NCBI GenBank assembly: GCA_964448135.1
Contig: CAYUVH010000058.1
Location: forward strand, 1 to 64,000
From: CAYUVH01 sp964448135
GTDB lineage: Bacteria > Verrucomicrobiota > Verrucomicrobiia > Limisphaerales > UBA8199
DNA: 64,000 nucleotides
Direction: 5' to 3'
Shown one piece after another: positions 18,041-25,758 of the stretch. A program made the translations under genes and the position numbers. The first letter of the stretch is position 1; the number at the start of each line of letters is the position of its first letter. The notes beneath the pieces were generated by a model, which was not told where the DNA came from, did no database searches, and saw nothing but the letters and a program-made list of their open reading frames with translations.

Positions 18041-18773
18041 TGTTCCTGGCAGATGAGACCTTTGGGACCTCTGAAGACAAAGCCTCAAGCCTCTCTGCGC
18101 GTGGCGTACCGGCAAGCCGCCTCCTCAATTTCCTCCCGCTCATACCCCTTCCCCACTTCCTCCCCCAACCGCATCGCCCTCGGTCCAATCCCATACGGCC
18201 GCAACTGCTGCGACAGCCACCGGCCCTGCACATTCCCCCTTTCGCTCGAAAAACCCCGCCCGCCCGTCAACTCCGCCCAGCCACGATCCGTCATCGCATT
18301 CAACCCCGCGACAATCTCCCGGCTGAACAGCCTCTCCGCATTGGCCGCTTTAAAAACCGACAGGATGTCCGCCAGCAAATGCTCAATCGGCGTATGCTCC
18401 TCCGTGCCGGCGCTCAACGTCACCGCCGCCTGCCGCGCCATTTCCGGCCATTCGCCCCCGGCTGCATCCGCAATCGCCAGCAGCGGTTCCCAGATGTCGG
18501 CCGCGCGGTCGTTCAGTTCGGAGGGGATCACGGGCATGGCCGCTTCCAAAGCGTCGGCATGCTGGTCCACGAAATCGCCGCAGCGCTCCCGCAACGCCGC
18601 CAAGTCAAGCCCGCGCAACCGCTCGCACTTTTCTCCGGGGGGCTTTGCGTTGCATCCGGATGATGATGCACCGGTCCGCCAGCGTGTCCGGCAGCCGGCC
18701 GATGGCCGCCAGAATCTTCGGGCACCAGCAGGAAAACCGCTTCAACCCGCCCTCGGATGAAAAATTCTCCGCA

Positions 18774-18843
18774 CCTGTAGGCCCTCCCGCCCCGGCGTGA
18801 CCACCGGGCGGCTGACCTGTAGGCCCGGTGCCCCCACCGGGCG
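18774..18843. repeat. In-frame CCTGTAGGCCCGGT elements inside the DUF3631 gene
   Basis: Two copies lie in tandem. A diverged one starts near 18774, and the 28-bp CCTGTAGGCCCGGTGCCC copy is at 18816-18843. The latter matches 15459-15486 in the terminase-like gene at 25 of 28 bases and contains a CCCGGTG/CACCGGG stem. It is read through in the ATPase frame as a Gly/Pro-rich segment. Confidence 0.8.
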
Positions 18844-19296
18844 TCTTCACCGGCTGGCTCAACAAAGCGCGGATCGTGCTGGAAAGCGACGGCGGCCGTT
18901 CGTGAACCACCCGCAGGACAAAGCCCGTCTTGCGGTTGTGCCCGGCGTTGAGAATCCCGCGCAACGGATCGTTGCCCCGCAACAGCGTATCCGCTTCGTC
19001 AATGATCAGCGTCGGCTGCTTCTCCGCGATCACGCGAAAGAAAGCCGGCGGGCTGATGTTCGCCGCGATCTCCGGGTCACAGACCAATTCCGCCATCACA
19101 CTCAGCAGCGTCGTCTTCCCGCACCGTTTCTCCGGCGACTCCACGCCGATATACGCCGTTACGTCCCGCAGCTGGTACGAGTAAGTATGAATCACCCACA
19201 GCGCCAGCGTCTCCGCCGCCCACTTCGGCAGAATCACATACCGCTTCAATAATCCCGCGATTTCATCCAGCACCGCACCATCCAATTGCCTTTCCT

Positions 19297-19386
19297 CTTG
19301 TAGGCCGGGTGCCCCCACCCGGCTTCCCTCTTCCTCGTGGCGGCAGGCCTCCGGCCTGCCGTGGAGCCGGGCGTCCCGCCCGGTGG
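19297..19386. repeat. Cluster of GC palindromes at the start of the DUF3631 gene
   Basis: Three inverted repeats sit side by side: CTTGTAGGCCGGGTGCCC...CACCCGGC (19297-19323), GGCAGGCCTCCGGCCTGCC (19342-19360), and CCGGGCGTCCCGCCCGG (from about 19367). The first is a variant of the TGTAGGCCCGGT family. They fall within the presumed N-terminal coding part, so the true N-terminus of the ATPase is uncertain. Confidence 0.75.
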
Positions 19387-19640
19387 CCAAAACCGTGGAA
19401 CCACCTGTCGCCGCCGATTGCAAACCCGCTTCCTCACTCATACTCAAATCTTTCCTCTATCCATCGCGCAAACCCTAACCGGCCCACCTGGACAACGGCT
19501 GTCCAAGTGAATAACTTTTCACCGGACCTCAGCCCCGCTCTTCTCCGCTGACTCCGTTAGCTCCTCTTTTTTGCGCCTTTTGCGCCTTTTCGCGGCCATT
19601 CCGTTCCCCGTCCTTCCGATTCTCCGCTTTCCCAGTAATA

Positions 19641-20202
19641 TTTTTCTGTCGCCAAATTTTTCTGTCATCGAGTCCGGTCTTGGCGGATTCATCTTCTTCG
19701 CGTTTACCTGCTCGCGATTCATCGGAGTTGGCGTGGACCTGCTCGCGAAAACTTTCGGAGTTCGCGGCTGCCCTTTAGCTCCCGTGCCTTTTCGTGCCTT
19801 TTTGTGGCTATACCGCTCCTCGCCTTTCCAGGTGGATTTTTCTGTCTCATTTCCCGTCTTTTCGGTCATTTTTCTGCCCCCATCTTTCTGACAAATCTGC
19901 TTGCCTCAGCTAATTTGTCAGCCAGCCACAGATACACTTATTTTCGTGCCTTCTTGTGGCCATTCCCTTCCTCCGCTTTCCGAGGCAGATTTTTCTGTCG
20001 CCAAATTTTTCTGTCATCAAGTCCCGTCTTGGCCGCTTTCCCCTTCTTCGCGTTCGCCCTGCTCGCAAAAACTTTCGGAGTTCGCGGTTACCCTTTTGGT
20101 TCTCGTGCCTTTTCGTGCCTTTTTGTGGCTATACCGCTCCTCGCCTTTCCAGGTGGATTTTTCTGTCACCAAATTTTTCTGTCATCAAGTCCCGTCTTGG
20201 CC
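19641..20202. repeat. Duplicated non-coding block with TTTTTCTGTC repeats
   Basis: This is most of a 949-bp gene-free interval (19448-20396). A segment of about 180-205 bp is present twice (19641-19845 and 19990-20168). Shared blocks are TTTTTCTGTCGCCAAATTTT, ACTTTCGGAGTTCGCGG and GTGGCTATACCGCTCCTCGC. A third TTTTTCTGTC block is at 20158-20202. The minus strand reads as GACAGAAAAAT words, one of which also occurs at about 25592-25606. Open frames across it are repetitive and not credible as genes. Confidence 0.85.
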
Positions 20203-20220
20203 GTTTCCTCCGCTCTGGTT

Positions 20221-20346
20221 TGTAACCGATACCGCCCGATTTGTAACCGATCTGTAACCACAAATGTAACCGATAAAACACGCATTTCACCCAATGTTTA
20301 TGCGGTTTGTAACCGTGTAACCGATAGAAAGGGGGGTATACCCCCC
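20221..20346. repeat. Iteron-like cluster 1: six TGTAACCGAT repeats around a CCCAAT core, plus a palindrome
   Basis: TGTAACCGAT or close variants start at 20221, 20242, 20253, 20265, 20308 and 20316. Between the fourth and fifth is CACCCAATGTTTATGCGG (20288-20305). A perfect 16-bp palindrome GGGGGGTATACCCCCC follows at 20331-20346. The cluster lies upstream of the minus-strand DUF3631 gene. Iteron-like direct repeats beside a replication-type ATPase suggest a replication or recombination origin, but this is inference. A second cluster with the same layout is at 35589-35673. Confidence 0.85.
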
Positions 20347-20396
20347 CTGACCCCCTTTTCCTCCTCCCCACCGCCCCTTCCCGGTTGCCCCGTTCC

Positions 20397-22052
20397 TCAA
20401 TTCACCACAAACACCGCGCACTCCTCCGGCAGCACCTTCCCGAATCCAAACGGCAACGGTCCGCCGGCGTAGAACATGGCGCCCAGGCCGTAGGACATGG
20501 TGCTGAGCCACGGACAGGACACTTCCTTAAAACCGTCCAGCCGGGTCGCGAGTGATTCAGGGATTGCGGAAGTGTTCGTGTTGTTGCGCGGAATCAGGAT
20601 GACGTCACCGTGGGCGGGCAAAGTTTGGTCGCGGGCCAGGGCGCGGGCGCCAGCCTGCTCCAAATAATACTGAAAGCCCCAGTGACCTTGAAACCAGATC
20701 GTGCGTCCCGATTTTGCGTAATGGTCGCCCGCGGTAACAGCCAGTTTGCGAACGGCTCCCGCCAAAGCGTAATCGGCGCAGGCGACTCCCAGGGAAATCA
20801 CAGCGGCAGCGGAGAGGGCGAACCAGACGCGCGGATCCACACGACTGGAGTCCGCCGAAGGCGAACGCAGTGAGTCGAGCCGTCGAACAAGGACGATGGC
20901 GAGCGCGGGCGCCATGGGAAGAATAGCCCGGCCGTTTACCGTCCAGTTGGCGAACCCGGCGAAGACGAACGTGCCAAAAATCCACAGCGCGAGCAGCCAC
21001 GATTCCGCGCTGCGCGAGCGCCGGACATCGGCGACCGTCAAGGCCAGCGCACTCAGCCCGCCGAGGATGAACAAGGCGAACTCCAGGCTGACAATCGCCC
21101 TGCCCGCATCGGTCTTCGGCAGGCGAAAACCGCCGATCGCACCGAGCACGCCGCAACTCACGGCAAGCGCGGCCAGCAGGCAGATGCCGAGAAAGATCTG
21201 CCGGCGGTTCCACAGCAGCGGCGCGAGCAATACCGGTGACAACAACCCGCCGCCCACAAATGCAAGCGCGACGAGCGTGGCGGCAATCGGCCCTTTGCTT
21301 GCGCCCGCTCGAACGACGACCGCGTAATCCACGGCTCCGGAAAACAGGCCGGAGCCATACTTTGCGCGGGTGAAGACTTCGTAAGCGCCCAGCGCGATCA
21401 AGGGAAGCAAGAGCCAGCTCAATTCAGGAGTAAATCGCTTTCTTTCGAAGCAGGTATACGCGGCGAGCAAAGGGATCAGGCACGCCCCGAAGTATTTAGC
21501 CAACGCAGCGAACAGCATCAACACAGCGGCGGCGCAGAGCATCCCCGGCCGGTTCTCCTGGAGGCCCTGGACCCAAAGCAAAATTGCCCACACCCAGAAG
21601 GCGAGCATCATGACGTCGCACATCAGGCTCGTGCCGGACACGATCAGCACCGGGGTAAACAGCGCGATCAAAGCCGCGAGGTGCGGTCGCCGGCACCACC
21701 GCCGCGCGAGAAGAAAGGTTCCGACAACCGACAACACCGCGAACGGCAAAAGCAACAGGTGCAGACCCACTTCACTCCAGCCGACAAGCGTGCTGCCACC
21801 CGCCAGCCAGGCCGGGGCGAGCGGGGGATTCTTCATCACCACGGACATGGGCTCGACCTTACCGTACCAGTTGACCGTGAACCCGTAGGGATCGAACGGA
21901 TGGGCGCGCATTTGTTTGGCGCTCCAGACGAAGAGCGGATCGTCCATGTGGACGGCCTTGCCGCAGAAGGGCGCGACGCAAGCCACCGTCAGCAGTGAAA
22001 GCAGGATGATCCAGAAACCCGGCCTTGGCGTATCGGATTTATCCCCGGTCAT
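20397..22052 (-). CDS. GT39-like polytopic membrane glycosyltransferase
   Basis: 551 aa with about eleven hydrophobic segments spread over residues 10-430. Early loop residues VHMDDPLFVWSAKQ (about 34-47) supply the acidic pair typical of the ArnT/PMT class, and a second loop reads SGTSLMCDVMMLAFWVW. The C-terminal part (about 430-551) is a soluble domain. These enzymes use a polyprenyl-phosphate sugar donor and act on the outer face of the inner membrane on lipid or protein acceptors. The start codon lies 6 bp from the end of the SGNH-like gene, so the two are probably co-transcribed. Substrate unknown. Confidence 0.75.
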   Translation of the reverse strand: MTGDKSDTPRPGFWIILLSLLTVACVAPFCGKAVHMDDPLFVWSAKQMRAHPFDPYGFTVNWYGKVEPMSVVMKNPPLAPAWLAGGSTLVGWSEVGLHLLLLPFAVLSVVGTFLLARRWCRRPHLAALIALFTPVLIVSGTSLMCDVMMLAFWVWAILLWVQGLQENRPGMLCAAAVLMLFAALAKYFGACLIPLLAAYTCFERKRFTPELSWLLLPLIALGAYEVFTRAKYGSGLFSGAVDYAVVVRAGASKGPIAATLVALAFVGGGLLSPVLLAPLLWNRRQIFLGICLLAALAVSCGVLGAIGGFRLPKTDAGRAIVSLEFALFILGGLSALALTVADVRRSRSAESWLLALWIFGTFVFAGFANWTVNGRAILPMAPALAIVLVRRLDSLRSPSADSSRVDPRVWFALSAAAVISLGVACADYALAGAVRKLAVTAGDHYAKSGRTIWFQGHWGFQYYLEQAGARALARDQTLPAHGDVILIPRNNTNTSAIPESLATRLDGFKEVSCPWLSTMSYGLGAMFYAGGPLPFGFGKVLPEECAVFVVN

Positions 22053-22058
22053 GGCGCG

Positions 22059-23282
22059 TTACTTTTTGGGCAGGCACTCGTCGAGGGCCACGGCGAGTTC
22101 GTCCTCAAGGATCTTCTTGCCGGCTTCGTTGAGGTGGCAATGGTCGGTGAACAGTTCGTCGCCAGGAAGGCCGTTGGTTGCATGCGCGCCGATGACTTGG
22201 TGGATGTCCACCAAGGCCGAGTGGGATTCTTTCGCGACACCGCTCACGATCCGGTTGATCTCCGTGCTGGCGCGGATCGGGTTGGCGTCCCGCAGGAAGG
22301 CTTGCTCGAGGTGGAACGTGGCTTCGGTGGTATTGCTGGATTCCAAGAGCCGTCGTCCCACCCAATACTCCAACAGCGGGTTGCCGGAATTCTTTTCGAG
22401 TTCGGCACGCAAGCGAGCCAGGTCCCATTTGCCGGCGTCCTCCGCGCCGGGGAATGCCGCGTAATCCGCGGGCGGGCGGGCGTAGTTGTAAGCCAGCGTG
22501 CAAAAGATCACCGGCACCCCTTGCACCTGGCAGGCCAGGGCAATCTTCGAGAGGTTGTCTTCGTAGGTGCGATAGAACTCAGCCTTGTCGCGGTCGTCGT
22601 ATATTCGCGCATACCCTTGCAACGCTTCGCGGCGCGGCTTCGCGATTTTCAGCCATTGCTTGGTGAAGAATTGCAAAAGACGGATGTCGGGCAGGGTCGG
22701 AGCGCGGCGCGGTTTTTTGTCAGGGCCCAGGGCGCAGCTTGGATTGGAGACGCTGATGAATTCGTTATGGCCGGCGTAAACGACCACGGCATCGGGCTGC
22801 AAATCCAGCGCTTCGCGGACGGACAACAGCACCCGTTCGCTGCCGCAGCCAGCGAAGGCGACGTTAATGATTTCCACGGGGCGGTTTCGGCGGCGGCCCA
22901 ATTCGGCGGCCAGTCGTTCGCACAGCCCGAGGTTGCGCACGTTCGATTCGCCCGCGATCGCGATGCGGATGGTGCCGGGCGGTTTCTCGCGGGTGAAACG
23001 CTGGTCCACGCAAAACGGCCAGCCGTAAGGCTGGGAGTCGGTGAACATCGAAGCGGTCCTTAAATGCACCCCGTCCTCCTCCGCCACAAATTCCGGGGCG
23101 GCGAGATACCACGGGCTGAAACGAAACCCCACCGCGCGCAGTATTACTTCGCCGATGCCCGCGAACAAAAGGACCAGCACGCAACCGAATGCCACTGCCA
23201 ACAACCTGCCCTTAGCTGGCGACATCCTCCTGCGCCCGGTCTGATGAGAAGGCTTGGGGTGTGTGGGTGAAGTGCCGGACAT
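22059..23282 (-). CDS. Membrane-anchored SGNH/GDSL-like hydrolase or acyltransferase
   Basis: 407 aa from ATG 23282. A TTG three codons earlier and an internal ATG at 23225 with AGGAGG directly abutting it are alternatives. One helix is near residues 25-46. SGNH landmarks in order: IAIAGESNVRNLGL (block I with Ser), NVAFAGCGSERVL (block II Gly region), VVVYAGHNEFISVS (block III Asn), and DHCHLNEAGKKIL (block V Asp-x-x-His). Such proteins remove or add acyl groups on polysaccharides or other extracytoplasmic substrates. Between a GT39-like and a TMTC-like gene it may modify the same glycan. Confidence 0.75.
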   Translation of the reverse strand: MSGTSPTHPKPSHQTGRRRMSPAKGRLLAVAFGCVLVLLFAGIGEVILRAVGFRFSPWYLAAPEFVAEEDGVHLRTASMFTDSQPYGWPFCVDQRFTREKPPGTIRIAIAGESNVRNLGLCERLAAELGRRRNRPVEIINVAFAGCGSERVLLSVREALDLQPDAVVVYAGHNEFISVSNPSCALGPDKKPRRAPTLPDIRLLQFFTKQWLKIAKPRREALQGYARIYDDRDKAEFYRTYEDNLSKIALACQVQGVPVIFCTLAYNYARPPADYAAFPGAEDAGKWDLARLRAELEKNSGNPLLEYWVGRRLLESSNTTEATFHLEQAFLRDANPIRASTEINRIVSGVAKESHSALVDIHQVIGAHATNGLPGDELFTDHCHLNEAGKKILEDELAVALDECLPKK

Positions 23283-23377
23283 TGATGCCAAAACCTGCCA
23301 TCCCCTTAACGCCGCGCCAAGCCGATTCAGGTCTCAACCTGCAACCTGTAACCTTCAACCTGTAACTCTCTCCGCCG

Positions 23378-25432
23378 TCACGGCTTTTGCCCCGTCGCCT
23401 CCTCAAGCTGACGAACCAATCCCGCGGCGGGTTGGCCGCCGAGTTGGAGGCAGGACCTGACGTCGGACCAGGCACGGGGATAGTCTTTGCGTCGGAAGTA
23501 AGCGGCGGCGCGGTTATTGTAAGCCATCGCGAGACTCGGCCTGAGTTCGAGGGCGCGGGTGCAATCGCGGATGGCCTGGTCGTAGTCGCCGAGGTTCACC
23601 AGGGAACCAGCGCGGCTGCTGTAGGCTTCGGCGAAGTTCGGGCTTAATTCCAGCGCGCGTGTGCAGTCCACGACGGCTTTCGCGAACTCGCCCTGGCTGC
23701 TCCAGGCGAGATTGCGGTTGTACCAAGCGCTGGCCAGACCCGGTTCCAATTCAATGGCGCGGGAAAAATCCGCGACGGCCAGGGCGGCGTCGGCGCGATT
23801 AAGATACGCCAGGCCGCGCGTATTCCAGGCGGCGGCAAAATCGGGGCGCAGCTTCACGGCCTGCGTGGCGTCTTCGATCGCGTGCTGGTATTCGCGTTGG
23901 GCATTGCGCGCGTTGGCGCGGTTATACCAGGCTTCGGCCAGTTCGGGGCGCAATTCCAGCGCGCGGGTGCTGTCGGCGATGGAGCGATCCCACAAGCCCT
24001 GGCGATTCCAGGTGGCGGCGCGGTTGTTGTACGCGTCAATGTAATCCGGCTTGAGTTCGATTGCGCGGTCGTAGTGCTGCATCGCCTCGCTTACTTCGTC
24101 GCGCGCGGCGAGGGCGTTGCCAAGGTTATTGTGAGCCATCCAGGAGGTCGGGTTTTTCGCCACGGTATCGCGCCAGAGGGTTTCGAGGTTCTGGTAGGCC
24201 TGGGCGTGTCGCCAGGTAAGGGCTCCGAGCACGATCAAAAGCAACGCAGTCAACACGGGGCGCGCTGGTCTTCCAACAAGGCGGGTCGTTGCCCACGCGG
24301 CGAAGAGGGCGATCCAGCCGAGGCACGCGAGGTATTGGTAGTGATCGGCCACGAAGGAATAACGAAAGGTGTAGAGCGACACAAAGCCGAGCAGCGGGGC
24401 GATGACGGCGGTATAGAAGAGGATGGCGGAGATTCCGAGGCGTCCCAGCTTCGCGCGAAAGCGCCAGAGCAAGGCGATTAATCCGATGCCCGCGGCCAGC
24501 CAGGCGTATTGCCAGACCTGGTGCGGATCGATCGGCCAGCGCGGATAACTGAAGGTCAGGCTCGCGGGCCAGATCAGTTTCCAGGGATAAAACCACCACC
24601 CCCGGCTGGCGATCAACAGTCGTTCGCCCGGACCGAAGGCGAGTCCATACTCAGCGCGAAAATTTCCAAGGTGTCCCTCCCACCATACGGAGAGAAGTCC
24701 CAGGGCGAGACCGGCGGCCACGAATGGGGTGATCGGCAGATACGGCCGCCAGCCGCCTGGCTCTTTGCGGAGCCACATGATCAATGCCATGGCGGCGGGC
24801 AGCGTGCAGGCGGTGGTTTTGCTGAACAGCGCCAGCGCGCCGCACAAGAGCGCGGCAGCGTAGAATCGCCAACGATCAGCTCCAGTCCGCGCCAGGAAGG
24901 CGATCCAGGCGAGCAGCGCGAGGAGATAGAAGCAGGTGGACTGGGTGTTTTTGAGTTCGGTGATCCAGGCAACGGATTCAACCTGCACGGGGTGGAGCGC
25001 GAAAATTGCCGCGGCGAGCCACGCGCCGGGCACGGCGAGGCGACGCAACAGGCGCCACACCAGCAGCGCGTTCGCGGCGTGCAAAAGCACGTTGACGAAG
25101 TGGTAGCCGCGGGCGTCCAGACCCCAGAGCGCGTGCTCGATACGCAAGGTCGTGTAGGTGAGCGGGAAATATTGCGATTGGTAGTGCAGCGAAAACCAGA
25201 TGCGCCAGAGGCCGTCGGGCGCGGTGAGCAGCGGATTCTGGACGACGTAGGCATCGTCGTCCCAGACAAACCCGGCGTTGAGGGCCGGCCAGTAGGCCGC
25301 GAAAACCGCCAGCACTAGAACCAAGCCGAGCCACACGGCGCGGGGTGGTGACGGCGGATTTGCGACGGAAGATTCGGGCTTCCCTGAGGATGGGCGCCGG
25401 GGGCCCGGGTTCCTGCCCTGTCGTTTGGTCAT
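23378..25432 (-). CDS. TMTC-like polytopic membrane protein with C-terminal TPR repeats
   Basis: 684 aa, same architecture as the two proteins at 9.4-13.8 kb. The first helix (about residues 32-50) leads into NAGFVWDDDAYVVQNPLL with the acidic triad. A later loop reads LHPVQVESVAWITELKN. About ten further helices run to about residue 420. Seven TPR units follow (NNLGNALAARDEVSEAMQHY and NNRAAAYFRRKDYPRAWSDV mark the ends). The basic N-terminal 30 residues are cytoplasmic. It probably transfers a lipid-linked sugar to an exported acceptor. It is followed by the SGNH-like and GT39-like genes on the same strand. Confidence 0.8.
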   Translation of the reverse strand: MTKRQGRNPGPRRPSSGKPESSVANPPSPPRAVWLGLVLVLAVFAAYWPALNAGFVWDDDAYVVQNPLLTAPDGLWRIWFSLHYQSQYFPLTYTTLRIEHALWGLDARGYHFVNVLLHAANALLVWRLLRRLAVPGAWLAAAIFALHPVQVESVAWITELKNTQSTCFYLLALLAWIAFLARTGADRWRFYAAALLCGALALFSKTTACTLPAAMALIMWLRKEPGGWRPYLPITPFVAAGLALGLLSVWWEGHLGNFRAEYGLAFGPGERLLIASRGWWFYPWKLIWPASLTFSYPRWPIDPHQVWQYAWLAAGIGLIALLWRFRAKLGRLGISAILFYTAVIAPLLGFVSLYTFRYSFVADHYQYLACLGWIALFAAWATTRLVGRPARPVLTALLLIVLGALTWRHAQAYQNLETLWRDTVAKNPTSWMAHNNLGNALAARDEVSEAMQHYDRAIELKPDYIDAYNNRAATWNRQGLWDRSIADSTRALELRPELAEAWYNRANARNAQREYQHAIEDATQAVKLRPDFAAAWNTRGLAYLNRADAALAVADFSRAIELEPGLASAWYNRNLAWSSQGEFAKAVVDCTRALELSPNFAEAYSSRAGSLVNLGDYDQAIRDCTRALELRPSLAMAYNNRAAAYFRRKDYPRAWSDVRSCLQLGGQPAAGLVRQLEEATGQKP

Positions 25433-25758
25433 TCGAGCTTGGTCATTGCGCCCGTGTTCTGGTTGGGCGTGATGCTAGTGTTTTGGGCGGCGGGAGACAC
25501 TTCAAAAGCAGCAAGTATCCGGCTGGCGGGAAGAGCAGCAAGGAAAAGGGATTTGGCAAAAAGATGGGGTCAAAAAAAATCACCGGAAAGAACGGAATGA
25601 CGACAGAAAAATATGCGTGAGACGGCAGGATCGGCCAGCCGGATAAGGCAGAAAGGAAGGCAGAAAGGAACGCCGAAATGGAATGAAACCTGCTCGAAAT
25701 GAGGCTGGATTCGCACGATTGAGAGGCTCACCGGCGCGAATAACCGCAAAAAAAAGAC
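25433..25758. other. Gene-free interval between divergent genes
   Basis: This 326-bp interval separates the divergent TMTC-like gene and the secreted-protein gene at 25759. It holds A-rich text-like repeats, including a GACGACAGAAAAAT word (about 25592) of the family seen at 19.6-20.2 kb, and a short direct repeat GGCAGAAAGGAA (about 25648 and 25661). Promoters for both genes must be here, but no convincing boxes were recognised. Confidence 0.5.

Larger units (their letters stand above)
18085..19447 (-). pseudogene. DUF3631-domain P-loop ATPase gene, frameshifted and carrying repeat insertions
   Basis: The 5' part (19447 to 18605) codes for a P-loop ATPase: SPEKRCGKTTLLSVMAELV is the Walker A region, PTLIIDEADTLLRGN the Walker B, then DRCIIIRMQRK. 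The 3' part, in another frame (to 18085), continues as DLAALRERCGDFVDQHADAL and DRAADIWEPLLAIADAAGG, the usual second half of DUF3631 proteins. The frame changes by one base in an AAAGCCCCCC run (about 18637-18646). Skipping one base joins the halves as RK-PPGEKCERLRG. Repeats are translated in frame near the N-terminus (19297-19405) and mid-protein (18774-18843). Such proteins occur in phage or plasmid-like replication modules. Broken gene, sequencing error or programmed shift cannot be told apart here. Confidence 0.7.

Noticed and set aside
17859..18056. SQA-, VPS- or WDA-repeat proteins over the second 9-bp array
   Set aside because: All frames on both strands are open for the same arithmetic reason. 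No flanking domain continues in frame convincingly.
19519..20472. Lys/Arg-rich or Phe-rich small proteins in the repeat region
   Set aside because: They are translations of the duplicated TTTTTCTGTC blocks and contain no domain or signal peptide.
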